Both the position numbers and the translations under genes were made by a program. From the NCBI RefSeq assembly GCF_000407165.1, contig NZ_KE136479.1:197464-261463 (forward strand): 64,000 bases of DNA, written 5' to 3'. Positions 1 through 9,143 of this stretch are shown in pieces. The stretch's first letter is position 1. Every line of letters begins with the position of its first letter. Under the pieces are notes generated by a model, which was given only the letters and a program-made list of their open reading frames with translations, had not been told where the DNA came from and made no database searches. The stretch is from Enterococcus haemoperoxidus ATCC BAA-382. Its GTDB lineage: Bacteria > Bacillota > Bacilli > Lactobacillales > Enterococcaceae.

Positions 1-1311
1 CAAATCATCAAGCAAGACGACACGAAAAAACGATTAGCCGGGGCAAAATATACAGTGAAGAACGCCGCTGGAGCCCAAGTAGGAAGTGGACAAACCAATG
101 CGAATGGTGTGTATACATTAGGGAATTTACCGACAGGTAAATACACGGTAACCGAAACGGCAGCGCCAACAGGACACGTAGCGGCGCCAGTAGAAGGAAA
201 TAATCGAACTGTAGACGTGGTGAGGAATCAAACGGCAAGTCTGACGTTTACAAATAATCGCCAAGGGCGAATCAAGATCAAGAAGGTAGACAAAGAAAGT
301 AAGGCAGTTTTGTCAGGAGCGGAGTACCGAGTAACGGATAGTCAAGGTAAGGTAGTAGTAACGAGTGTGAAGACAGGAAGCGATGGGACGGTGACAACGG
401 GCTACTTACCAGCAGGAAATTATCGAATTCACGAAAGTGCAGCGCCAGCAAACTATGAATTAGCGAGCCCGTTAAGTGTTGTAGTGACGGTGAAAATGGG
501 AGAAACAACCCCAGAGGTGTTGTTTGAGAACCAACGTCAAAAAGGCGGGCTGCAAATCATCAAGCAAGACGAAGAGAAAAAATATAGGAAATTGTCAGGA
601 GCTATTTTTGATATTGCAAGTGACGATAAAGGTCAAAATATCCTGTATAAAAATCAAAAAACGGATGGATCAGGAAAAATATCTATTCCAGCTATTGCAA
701 CGGGTACGTATTATATCAGAGAAACAGCTCCACCACCTGGTTATCAGATAATCGAAAAAGGTTGGATACCAGTAACTGTAGTTCACGGAAAAACAACCAC
801 ATATCAAGTTGAGAACAGGCCTACTCGGTTGCATTTACGACAAGTCGTACTAAATCAGAATGACGCTTTAGTAGTTCCTAGCACAGGTTATTTCAAACTG
901 GAGCAATTCGCAGGTTCTAACACAGTCAATACGTACCAATTCGTTACTGGTTCGACTGTGAAGAATAAACCAGCAGAGATTACAAAAGAATTGTTTACAA
1001 CAGTAAGAATTTCCGTTGGCATAGATAAACTTCGGATTATTGATTTAGTACCTGAATATTATATGTATCGTGGAGCCATTGCAACAGAAACTGATACAGA
1101 TTTAGAAGAAAAACATTCTTTTGATCATACTTCTGAGATAGTAAAAGCTGATCCTATTGTAGATTATAGTAAGTCAAGTGAATATTGGGTAACTGTTTTT
1201 GTCGAACCAAAAATGGGAACAACCTCTAATGGTGAAAAAGAAAAAGAGCCTCGACCGTATAGTTGGGACTATAAAACAAATGAACTAGGTCGATTGACTC
1301 AAGTGAAGTAG
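1..1311 (+). CDS. SpaA/Cna-B repeat surface protein, 3' part only
   Basis: The reading frame is open from base 1, so the start and signal peptide lie upstream of the window. The visible 436 residues hold three successive SpaA/Cna-B beta-sandwich repeats of about 90 residues (roughly 1-86, 87-176 and 177-275). Each has a K-x-D/K opening strand, a GxY-x-hydrophobic centre and an ETAxPxGY-like or ESAxPxNY end. Such repeats form stalks of Gram-positive adhesins and pilins, often with Lys-Asn isopeptide bonds. The last 160 residues are a different domain that I do not recognise. The protein ends at LGRLTQVK with no LPxTG, no final membrane helix and no charged tail, so sortase anchoring is not supported. 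A lipoprotein gene follows 12 bases later, and its ribosome site overlaps this stop codon. Confidence 0.85.
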   Translation, partial: QIIKQDDTKKRLAGAKYTVKNAAGAQVGSGQTNANGVYTLGNLPTGKYTVTETAAPTGHVAAPVEGNNRTVDVVRNQTASLTFTNNRQGRIKIKKVDKESKAVLSGAEYRVTDSQGKVVVTSVKTGSDGTVTTGYLPAGNYRIHESAAPANYELASPLSVVVTVKMGETTPEVLFENQRQKGGLQIIKQDEEKKYRKLSGAIFDIASDDKGQNILYKNQKTDGSGKISIPAIATGTYYIRETAPPPGYQIIEKGWIPVTVVHGKTTTYQVENRPTRLHLRQVVLNQNDALVVPSTGYFKLEQFAGSNTVNTYQFVTGSTVKNKPAEITKELFTTVRISVGIDKLRIIDLVPEYYMYRGAIATETDTDLEEKHSFDHTSEIVKADPIVDYSKSSEYWVTVFVEPKMGTTSNGEKEKEPRPYSWDYKTNELGRLTQVK

Positions 1312-1323
1312 GAGGAAATGTAA

Positions 1324-1890
1324 ATGAAAAAGAAACTTATTGGATTGGCAATTCTTGGATGCTGCCTATTGTTAGCAGGATGTAACTCAAAAAATGAGAG
1401 TGAATCTAAGAAAAAAAAAACAGATCATGAAAAAATTGCAAAAAAAGAAGTATCTGAAAATAATTATGCCTCAGCAGACAATTCATTTGCTGTAAATAAT
1501 GAAAACTTTATCAGCCCAGACTTTGAAGCAAAGCTTACAGGATCAAGTGTTGTTAGTGGAGACGATAATGCAACGTACCTCGTAGTTTTTTATACCTTTA
1601 CTAATAAAACAAATGTCTTTAAATCAGGACAAGAAGTATTTGAAAAGTATTTGCAAGCTAACCAAGCATCAAATAAAAATGAGATGGAAACGTTATTTAT
1701 AGATCATCCAGAACTTAGTGAACAGATTAAAAAACTTTCAGATGAATCTACAAAAGAACAAGAGCAAGGGAAAGCAATTCCTATGGCTACAGTTTATAAA
1801 ACAGTTTCAGATAAAGACTTAAGATTAGATTTTTTAGATGCTGAAGGATCAACCATAGTATCAAAAAATTATTTGATTAAACTAGATTAG
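1324..1890 (+). CDS. DUF5067-like lipoprotein
   Basis: A 188-residue secreted lipoprotein. The N-terminus has two lysines, a hydrophobic core and the lipobox LLAGC, so cleavage and lipidation should occur at Cys20. A lysine-rich spacer (about 22-45) leads to a single domain whose pattern YLVVFYTFTNKT resembles DUF5067/DUF4352 immunoglobulin-like domains of Firmicute lipoproteins. The ribosome site AGGAGG overlaps the stop of the upstream surface protein, so the two are probably co-transcribed and translationally coupled. Its substrate or partner is unknown. It may help anchor or fold the neighbouring surface protein, but that is only inference from position. Confidence 0.75.
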   Translation: MKKKLIGLAILGCCLLLAGCNSKNESESKKKKTDHEKIAKKEVSENNYASADNSFAVNNENFISPDFEAKLTGSSVVSGDDNATYLVVFYTFTNKTNVFKSGQEVFEKYLQANQASNKNEMETLFIDHPELSEQIKKLSDESTKEQEQGKAIPMATVYKTVSDKDLRLDFLDAEGSTIVSKNYLIKLD

Positions 1891-1953
1891 TTCCACTATT
1901 CAATAAAGAGTATTTACTAGAGAAGTAACGAATAAAATCGGTTAAAATAGAAT

Positions 1954-2020
1954 AAAAAAAGACCTATAGCTAAATTCTACTCATACGAATGACAGAATTT
2001 AGTGGTAGGTCTTTTTTTCT
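1954..2020. terminator. Bidirectional terminator
   Basis: A stem with arms near AAAAAAAGACCTA and TAGGTCTTTTTTT, with a second inner stem AGAATTT/AAATTCT. It has A-tract and T-tract on the two sides, so it works for both the lipoprotein gene and the convergent aminotransferase gene. Confidence 0.85.
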
Positions 2021-3179
2021 AGTTTATTTGAAAGCTCATTTTCTCAATTCGATCAAATGCTTCTTTTAATATAGTTATGTCTTGAGTTGCTGCTAAACGC
2101 ACGTAACTATCCCCAGTTGTTTCGCCAAAAGCTTTTCCTGGGATCATCAATACATTTGTTTCTTTTAAGACTTTTTCAACAAAGGGGACAGACGTTAAAC
2201 CAGTTTTTGAAATGTTGATGAACGCATACATACTGCCCTTGACTGGATGTAATGAGAGAAACGGAATAGACGAAATTCGTTGTTCCAAATATTCTAGACG
2301 TTCTTTAAAAATGGTTACAACTGTTGGAGTTAGTGTTTCAGCATGATTTAATGCGTAAATACCAGCTTGTTGAGAAGGACTAGGTGCTGAGTAGGTTATA
2401 CTTTCATTGATCAACTTCGCAGCATCGTTAATATAGTCGGGAGCAATCATATACCCAATACGCCAACCAGTCATCGCGAAGGCTTTTGAGAAACTGCTAA
2501 ATGTAATCGTATTGTCAGGAGCAAATGTTGCCATTGGGACGAAATCATCATAAAAACAAAATGCTTCATAGACTTCATCAGAAAGAATATAGAAATCATG
2601 TTCAATAGCTAAATCAGCAATAGCTTTGAATGTTTCAGGAGAAAAAACAGCGCCTGTCGGATTGTTTGGTGAATTGATGATAAGCGCTTTTGTTTTATCT
2701 GTAATAGCAGCTTTCAAAACATCAATATTGATTTGAAAACCATCCTCTTCATAAGTTGGAATAAATACTGGTTTACCACCAGCAAAAATTACTTGATCTT
2801 TGTAGGGTGAAAAATAAGGTTCATGAATAATGACTTCATCTTCAGGATCTAACAATACTTGTAACGTTAAATACATGCCATGTAAAGCACCAACAGTTGC
2901 TCGAACTTGATTAGGTTCAAAGGATAAGCCATATTGTTTTTGGTAAAAGGCCACGACAGTATCGATAAATTCTTGACTACCACCAGAAGCGGTGTATTTC
3001 GTGTGCCCGTTTTTAACATCTTTAAAAGCGGCATCAATAATTCGTTCATCTGTAATCAAATCGGGATCTCCGATCGACAGGTCCAGTAAATCAGGTACTT
3101 GTTTTGCTAAAGTGGCAATATCCATCAAGATATTTTCAGCAGGTTGTTGATGTTTCTTTGAAATATTTAGTCGATCCAT
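2019..3179 (-). CDS. PLP-dependent aminotransferase, class I/II
   Basis: A 386-residue fold-type I aminotransferase that moves amino groups between an amino acid and a 2-oxo acid in the cytoplasm. Visible landmarks are NSPNNPTGAV (169-178), SDEVYEAF (200-207), the PLP lysine K232 in SFSKAFAMTGWRIGY, and a late SYVRLAAT whose arginine binds the substrate carboxylate. It resembles the AraT/PatA/AspB subgroup, but sequence alone does not decide the amino acid. It stands alone, read towards the lipoprotein gene and sharing the terminator between them. A probable 17-bp inverted repeat lies just upstream. Confidence 0.85.
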   Translation of the reverse strand: MDRLNISKKHQQPAENILMDIATLAKQVPDLLDLSIGDPDLITDERIIDAAFKDVKNGHTKYTASGGSQEFIDTVVAFYQKQYGLSFEPNQVRATVGALHGMYLTLQVLLDPEDEVIIHEPYFSPYKDQVIFAGGKPVFIPTYEEDGFQINIDVLKAAITDKTKALIINSPNNPTGAVFSPETFKAIADLAIEHDFYILSDEVYEAFCFYDDFVPMATFAPDNTITFSSFSKAFAMTGWRIGYMIAPDYINDAAKLINESITYSAPSPSQQAGIYALNHAETLTPTVVTIFKERLEYLEQRISSIPFLSLHPVKGSMYAFINISKTGLTSVPFVEKVLKETNVLMIPGKAFGETTGDSYVRLAATQDITILKEAFDRIEKMSFQIN

Positions 3180-3230
3180 TTTGTTACCTCCAATTACTTG
3201 TTGCTTAACTTCATTCTATACTATTTTTTT

Positions 3231-3270
3231 AAGAGGGCAAAGTAAGTTTTTCTACTTACTTTGCCCTCTT
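3231..3270. repeat. Perfect 17-bp inverted repeat after glnQ
   Basis: Arms 3231-3247 and 3254-3270 are exact reverse complements with a 6-base loop. On the minus strand, where glnQ ends 8 bases before it, the hairpin is followed by an A-run rather than a U-run, so it is not a textbook terminator for that gene. On the plus strand only a weak T-run follows. Confidence 0.7.
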
Positions 3271-3277
3271 GTAGTTT

Positions 3278-4000
3278 TTACAACACTTTTCTTAAAAAAT
3301 CTTGTGTTCTAGGATTTTTCGGTTGTCCAAAAATTTCTTCTGGTGTCCCTTCTTCTTGAATGATTCCAGCATCCATGAAAATCACACGGTCGGCAACTTC
3401 ACGTGCAAAGCCCATTTCATGGGTTACGACAACCATTGTCATTCCTTCAACGGCTAATGCTTTCATAACAGCTAACACTTCACCAACCATTTCTGGATCT
3501 AGTGCAGACGTCGGTTCATCGAAAAGCATCACGTCAGGATTCATTGCTAGCGCACGGGCAATTGCTACCCGTTGTTGTTGTCCGCCAGATAAGCTGGAAG
3601 GGTAGCTAGTAGCTTTATCTTTCAAGCCAACTTGTTCTAATAAGGCAAGAGCCTTTTCTTTCGCTGCATCTGTTGTTTCTTTTTTGACCTTGATTGGGCT
3701 GATCGTTAAGTTATCTAAAACTGTTTTATGAGGAAATAGATTGAAGTTTTGAAATACCATACCCATTTTTTGACGAAGGGCGTCGATATCGGTATCTTTG
3801 TCTAATAAATTTTTTCCTTCAAATTCAATCGTTCCATCTGTTGGTTGTTCTAATAAGTTTAAACAACGTAAAAAGGTACTTTTTCCGCTACCAGAAGGGC
3901 CGATGATCACGACAACTTCACCAGCGTTTACATCTAGGTCTATGCCTTTTAAGACTTCATTTTTTCCAAAGGTTTTGTGTAAATTTTTAATATTAATCAC
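3278..4000 (-). CDS. glnQ: Polar amino acid ABC transporter ATPase
   Basis: A 240-residue ABC ATPase that powers amino-acid uptake, probably glutamine or glutamate, with the adjacent fused binding protein-permease. It has Walker [10 protein letters not shown] (34-42), a Q-loop in [11 protein letters not shown], the signature [16 protein letters not shown], Walker [13 protein letters not shown] and the switch histidine in [10 protein letters not shown]. These are family hallmarks of GlnQ/ArtP/HisP. Its start lies inside the end of the upstream gene (8-base overlap), so the pair is co-translated. Confidence 0.93.
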   Translation of the reverse strand: MINIKNLHKTFGKNEVLKGIDLDVNAGEVVVIIGPSGSGKSTFLRCLNLLEQPTDGTIEFEGKNLLDKDTDIDALRQKMGMVFQNFNLFPHKTVLDNLTISPIKVKKETTDAAKEKALALLEQVGLKDKATSYPSSLSGGQQQRVAIARALAMNPDVMLFDEPTSALDPEMVGEVLAVMKALAVEGMTMVVVTHEMGFAREVADRVIFMDAGIIQEEGTPEEIFGQPKNPRTQDFLRKVL

Positions 4001-5456
4001 TAGTGCTCATTCTCCTTTCAGCAACACCTAACAGGCGTGAAATGGTAAAGGTTAAAACAAAGTAAATCAATGATACTACAAGGTATGGTAAAAATGGTTT
4101 AAAGCTTGCGCCTTGAACATTACCGGCTTGGAAAATCAACTCTGAAACCCCGATTACCGAAACGACAGAAGATTCTTTGATTACAGTTACAAACTCGTTT
4201 CCTAAAGCAGGTAAGATATTTTTGATTGCTTGCGGTAAAATGATGTAACGCATTGCTTGCGGTTGATTCATACCAAGAGAACGAGCGGCTTCTAACTGAC
4301 CTTTATTAACGGCGTTGATTCCAGCACGAACGATTTCAGCAACATAAGCCCCGCTATTTAAGGCAAGAGCGATACAACCAGCAGCGATTTTGGATAAATC
4401 AAGCCCTAACACACCTGTACCAAAATAAACGATAAAGATTTGAACTAATAAAGGAGTACCACGAACATATTCAATATAGCAAATCGCAATACCACGTAAA
4501 ATTTTTGATTTAGATAACTTCATTAAGGCTAATAAACCACCCAAGATAGCACCGAATAATACACCCATAAAGGCTAAGAAAATTGTATAACCAGCACCAC
4601 TAATATAGAATTTACCGTATTTTCCAAGGAAACTCTCATCATCAGTAAACATTAATTTACCAGCTTCTTTTTTATAACCATCAAGTAAGTTATTATCATT
4701 GATGGTTTTGATCGAAGCATTGACCTTTTGTTCTAAAACAGGTGCATTTTTGGGAATGGCAACAGCGGCATCTTTTTGGCCCTGTTCAAATGTAACGTCA
4801 GCAAATGTCAACTCTTTATCGCGTTCAACGTAAGCTTCAGCAACCGGACCTTCTAGAACTGCAGCATTAACTTTTTTATTTTTTAAGTTCATGATGATGT
4901 CGGGTACTTTTTGTAAAGATGTTGGAATCGAACCTACTAATTCTGTCTTTGCCAACTCTTCTTGCGTGGTTTGTTTTTGGACGCCGACTTTTACACCATC
5001 GAAATCTTTTGTTGATTTGAATGTATCTTTGTCATCTTTTCTAACAACTACTTTTTGTTGAACGGTCATGTAAGGTGTTGAAAAATTAACTTCTTGAAGA
5101 CGTTCAGGAGTTGGTGCCATACCTGAAATGATTAAATCGATTTTACCTGTTTTCAATGCACCTAATAATGCATCAAAACCCAGTTCTTCAATTTTTAATT
5201 TGACCCCAAGATCATCTGCGATTTTTTGCGCGATCGAGATATCGAATCCAACGACCTGATCTTTGCCATCTACATCTGCATGAAATTCATATGGTGCATA
5301 ATCAGCAGACAAACCAACAATCAGTTCACCACGTTTCATAATGCTGTCATAGACTGGATCAGGCTCTTCCGCAATTGCTGTGGTTATGGGGATAAAAGTG
5401 AGTAGTACCAGCAATATAGGGATAATAAGTGCTAAGGTTTTTTTACATAATTTCAT
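3993..5456 (-). CDS. glnP: Glutamine-type ABC substrate-binding/permease fusion
   Basis: A 487-residue fusion typical of lactic acid bacteria. Residues 1-29 form a signal sequence ending near TTAIA. Residues about 35-260 are a type 3 solute-binding domain (opening [17 protein letters not shown], with [15 protein letters not shown]). Residues about 280-480 are an inner-membrane permease domain with [11 protein letters not shown] and the EAA loop [22 protein letters not shown] that docks on the ATPase. It binds a polar amino acid outside the membrane and passes it through. Glutamine or glutamate specificity is inferred from similarity to lactococcal GlnP, which carries two binding domains while this one has only one. 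Confidence 0.9.
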   Translation of the reverse strand: MKLCKKTLALIIPILLVLLTFIPITTAIAEEPDPVYDSIMKRGELIVGLSADYAPYEFHADVDGKDQVVGFDISIAQKIADDLGVKLKIEELGFDALLGALKTGKIDLIISGMAPTPERLQEVNFSTPYMTVQQKVVVRKDDKDTFKSTKDFDGVKVGVQKQTTQEELAKTELVGSIPTSLQKVPDIIMNLKNKKVNAAVLEGPVAEAYVERDKELTFADVTFEQGQKDAAVAIPKNAPVLEQKVNASIKTINDNNLLDGYKKEAGKLMFTDDESFLGKYGKFYISGAGYTIFLAFMGVLFGAILGGLLALMKLSKSKILRGIAICYIEYVRGTPLLVQIFIVYFGTGVLGLDLSKIAAGCIALALNSGAYVAEIVRAGINAVNKGQLEAARSLGMNQPQAMRYIILPQAIKNILPALGNEFVTVIKESSVVSVIGVSELIFQAGNVQGASFKPFLPYLVVSLIYFVLTFTISRLLGVAERRMSTSD

Positions 5457-5679
5457 TTGTTCTTCTCCTTTATGATAGAGTGATAACAGTTGAGTAAGTA
5501 TAACTGTCTAGTTTTTCAATAAATATTCTAAAAAACGTGTATAAATGTATAAAAATTTATTGTTTTTGGATGTGTTTTATCATATCATAGATTAAGGGAA
5601 AGGAAAAGTGAATTTTATCAAAGAATTTAAAATTTTCGCTTTTGTATAAAAATTAGTAAAAAATGAAAGGTCGAGACAA

Positions 5680-6768
5680 ATGAATCAATCATTGATAGTA
5701 AGAGGAGCACCGCAAGAATATGAATGCCGAGTGGGTGCGTGGGATGATTTAGAAGAACACTTAAATAGAAGAAAAATCAAACGGGTAATGGTTTTACATG
5801 GGAAAGATTCATGGGAAGCAGCTAAATCTTACTTTCCTACATTAGTGAATATAGATGCACACTTTGTTTATTATGGTGGAGAATGCACGGACGAGCAGAC
5901 GCTAGCTTTAAAGCAAAGGTTTGAGCAAGAGCAGTCAGAAGGAATCATTGCTGTCGGAGGTGGAAAAATTGCAGATTTAGGTAAAGCGGTGGCAAACCAA
6001 TGTAACACACCGATTTTGATTTTACCCACATTAGCGGCAACCTGTGCGGCTTACACACCGCTTAGCGTAATCTATAAGACTGATGGTGCTATGGATCGCT
6101 ATGATGTCTTTGCACAAAGCAATGCCTTGGTTTTAATTGAGCCTAAAGTTATTTTGGATTCACCCATTGCATTGATGATTGCAGGGATTGGTGATACTTT
6201 AGCTAAATGGTACGAAGCAGATGCAATGATTTCGCAATTAGAAGTACAACCCATCGAAATCCAAGTAGCTGCTTTTGCAGCCAAAAAATGCCGAGATGTC
6301 TTGCTTTCTGACAGTCAAGAAGCGCTTGCTGCTATGGAAAGTAAAGAAATCAATCAAGCCTTTTTAAATGTTGTCGAAACGAATATTCTACTCGGCGGAA
6401 TGGTTGGCGGATTCGGTGATGATTATGGACGAACGTCTGGCGCTCACTCGATTCATGATGCATTAACTATTTTGCAAGAGAGCCATCAACAGTTACATGG
6501 TAATAAAGTGGCTTACGGTGTTTTTGTCCAGTTAGTGATTGAAAATAAGTGGGCTGAAATCGAGCAACTAATCCCGTTTTATCACAGCCTTGATTTACCA
6601 ATTTCTTTAAAAGAGATGAATATGAGTTTATCAGAGGATGATTATCAGCGTGTTGCTGAGCGCGCTGCCCAGCCGCATGAAACGATTCATTATATGAAAG
6701 AAAAGATTACGCCTGAAATTGTGAAAAGAGCTATGATGAAGCTTGAAACAGCGATGAGCGATAAATAA
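5680..6768 (+). CDS. GldA-like iron-containing dehydrogenase
   Basis: A 362-residue member of the glycerol-dehydrogenase branch of group III metal alcohol dehydrogenases. The NAD site GGGK is at 93-96. Candidate metal ligands are D172 (GIGDTLAKW), H256/H259 (SGAHSIHDAL) and H273 (QLHGNKVAYG). The GldA motif that usually reads STDAPCS is PTLAATCAAYTPLSVIY here, so the substrate is likely not plain glycerol. YbdH/HcxA-type hydroxycarboxylate dehydrogenases are an alternative. The ribosome site AAAGG precedes the ATG. It stands alone with its own terminator. Confidence 0.8.
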   Translation: MNQSLIVRGAPQEYECRVGAWDDLEEHLNRRKIKRVMVLHGKDSWEAAKSYFPTLVNIDAHFVYYGGECTDEQTLALKQRFEQEQSEGIIAVGGGKIADLGKAVANQCNTPILILPTLAATCAAYTPLSVIYKTDGAMDRYDVFAQSNALVLIEPKVILDSPIALMIAGIGDTLAKWYEADAMISQLEVQPIEIQVAAFAAKKCRDVLLSDSQEALAAMESKEINQAFLNVVETNILLGGMVGGFGDDYGRTSGAHSIHDALTILQESHQQLHGNKVAYGVFVQLVIENKWAEIEQLIPFYHSLDLPISLKEMNMSLSEDDYQRVAERAAQPHETIHYMKEKITPEIVKRAMMKLETAMSDK

Positions 6769-6784
6769 GAGTAGTTGAAACACT

Positions 6785-6818
6785 GGAGCTAGATGAATTT
6801 TTATCTAAGCTCCTTTTA
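6785..6818 (+). terminator. Terminator after the GldA-like gene
   Basis: An imperfect stem, GGAGCT-AGAT against ATCT-AAGCTCC, around a T-rich loop, followed by TTTTATT. Confidence 0.7.
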
Positions 6819-6925
6819 TTGTAAATCACAGTAACTGCTTGCAGAGCTGAAGGGGCACAATACTTGGCGAGCGAAGAGCGGCGTTTCATTTGTCTAAGGA
6901 TATCCTAAAGAAAGCCCGTAAAACC

Positions 6926-6954
6926 TTGCAAATACGAACAAAAAAAAGTATGAT
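6926..6954 (+). promoter_or_regulatory. Promoter of tgt
   Basis: TTGCAA (6926-6931), a 17-base spacer and TATGAT (6949-6954), placed 40 bases before the tgt start. This is close to the sigma-A consensus. Confidence 0.7.
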
Positions 6955-6993
6955 GAGGAAAGTGTAAATTTACAAAAGAAAGTAGGAGAATGA

Positions 6994-8139
<1,146 letters not shown>

Positions 8140-8161
8140 AAAATTGATCAAAAGACTAGTG

Positions 8162-8190
8162 TTGTACATGAAATTTTGTTACAGTAAACT
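8162..8190 (+). promoter_or_regulatory. Probable yajC promoter
   Basis: TTGTAC (8162-8167), a 17-base spacer and TAAACT (8185-8190), 31 bases before the yajC start. The -10 box is the same non-consensus TAAACT proposed for oppA. Confidence 0.5.
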
Positions 8191-8221
8191 AGTGATTATA
8201 GGATAGAGAGGTGAATAGATA

Positions 8222-8590
8222 ATGGGCGGAGGACTTTCGTTTATTTTACCATTAATTCTTTTAGCAGGAATGATGTTTTTTATGACTCGTTCGCAAAAGA
8301 AACAACAAAATGAACGTCAAACACTTTTGGATGCAATGAAAGTGGGCGATGAAGTTGTAACGATCGGCGGATTACACGGTGTGATCTCTGAAATCGATAG
8401 CGAAAAAAGAACAGTATTGATCGATTGTGAAGGAATCATCCTTGAATTTGATCGTGCTGCAATCAAAACTGTCAAACCAGGTACTGTTGTTACAAATGAC
8501 AGTGACGTAACAGTTGTTGAAACAGAAGAAACAATTGTTGAAGAGCCAACTGTAACAACAACTTCTGAAAACAACGAAACGAAAGAATAA
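8222..8590 (+). CDS. yajC: Sec translocon accessory subunit YajC
   Basis: A 122-residue membrane protein. One N-terminal helix (about 5-22, LSFILPLILLAGMMFFM) is followed by a basic stretch RSQKKQQNERQ, then the conserved core MKVGDEVVTIGGLHGVI and a beta-rich cytoplasmic domain. The tail is rich in Glu, Val and Thr, as usual in YajC. YajC associates with SecDF and helps protein export. The gene lies directly after tgt and has its own terminator. Confidence 0.94.
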   Translation: MGGGLSFILPLILLAGMMFFMTRSQKKQQNERQTLLDAMKVGDEVVTIGGLHGVISEIDSEKRTVLIDCEGIILEFDRAAIKTVKPGTVVTNDSDVTVVETEETIVEEPTVTTTSENNETKE

Positions 8591-8615
8591 ATTCCAGCTT
8601 GCTGGAATTTTTTCT
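8590..8615 (+). terminator. Terminator after yajC
   Basis: A perfect 9-bp stem AATTCCAGC/GCTGGAATT with a two-base loop, followed by TTTTTT. It separates yajC from the comN-like gene. Confidence 0.88.
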
Positions 8616-8672
8616 TTCTAACGCAACTAGGCAAATAGACATAGATTATTTTTTGGAAAGAAGGGGAGAACC

Positions 8673-8954
8673 ATCGAAAAGCTGTCCTGGCACCAAAAGT
8701 TCTTATTGAAAAAAGAGTTAAAACTCAAATGCCGATCTTTTCAGCAACTTGGTTATTCTTCAGTCAACGAAACAGAATTGATGAACTATCTCGTTTCTTA
8801 TCGTTGGAAAAAGAACGCTCCATCATCGATCAAAGCTTGTCGTGAAGACATTTTACATATTGAGCCAAATGAATTTTTTGATTATCAGCAATTGATTGCG
8901 CAAACAAGCAGTTTAACGATTAAAGATTGGCATGACTTAACGGATCTATTCTAA
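8673..8954 (+). CDS. ComN-like post-transcriptional regulator
   Basis: A small basic protein of the ComN/YrzD family, found next to yajC and tgt in Bacilli. In Bacillus it controls comE mRNA, but its role in enterococci is unknown. The core reads LKLKCRSFQQLGYSSV, with YRWKKNAPSSIKACREDI further on. The nearest standard start is TTG at 8706 (82 residues), but it has no ribosome site. The strong AAGGGGAG at 8660-8667 is well spaced for the in-frame ATC at 8673, which adds EKLSWHQKFLL to the N-terminus. I prefer 8673; a CTG at 8682 is also in frame. Confidence 0.65.
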   Translation: MEKLSWHQKFLLKKELKLKCRSFQQLGYSSVNETELMNYLVSYRWKKNAPSSIKACREDILHIEPNEFFDYQQLIAQTSSLTIKDWHDLTDLF

Positions 8955-9029
8955 TACAGAATAGGTTCTTTTTTCTTTTTGTATAATAAGAAGCGCTTAC
9001 TTGAAAAAGATGAATAAAAAAACGATAAA

Positions 9030-9045
9030 TGTGAAAAAAATCACA
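9030..9045. promoter_or_regulatory. Rex-like operator upstream of adhE
   Basis: TGTGAAAAAAATCACA is an inverted repeat of the Rex type (TTGTGAA-N4-TTCACAA). It lies 10 bases upstream of the -35 box. An FNR/CRP-family Flp regulator could use a similar sequence. Confidence 0.55.
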
Positions 9046-9054
9046 ATAAAACTA

Positions 9055-9104
9055 TTTACAAGAAAAAAATAATGTTGTATGATGTGTATGTGAAATAGTT
9101 AACA
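9055..9104 (+). promoter_or_regulatory. adhE promoter with overlapping Rex-like operator
   Basis: TTTACA (9055-9060), a 17-base spacer and TATGAT (9078-9083) form a strong promoter. TGTGAAATAGTTAACA at 9089-9104 is one base off a Rex palindrome and covers the predicted transcription start. Rex senses NADH/NAD and represses adhE in related bacteria, so de-repression at high NADH is expected. Confidence 0.65.
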
Positions 9105-9143
9105 AACAAAAAATAACTAACTTATTTTTCTAGGAGGATCACA

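Noticed and set aside
8317-8634. 105-codon frame antisense to yajC
   Set aside because: Overlaps a well-supported gene and its terminator; composition mirrors YajC codons.
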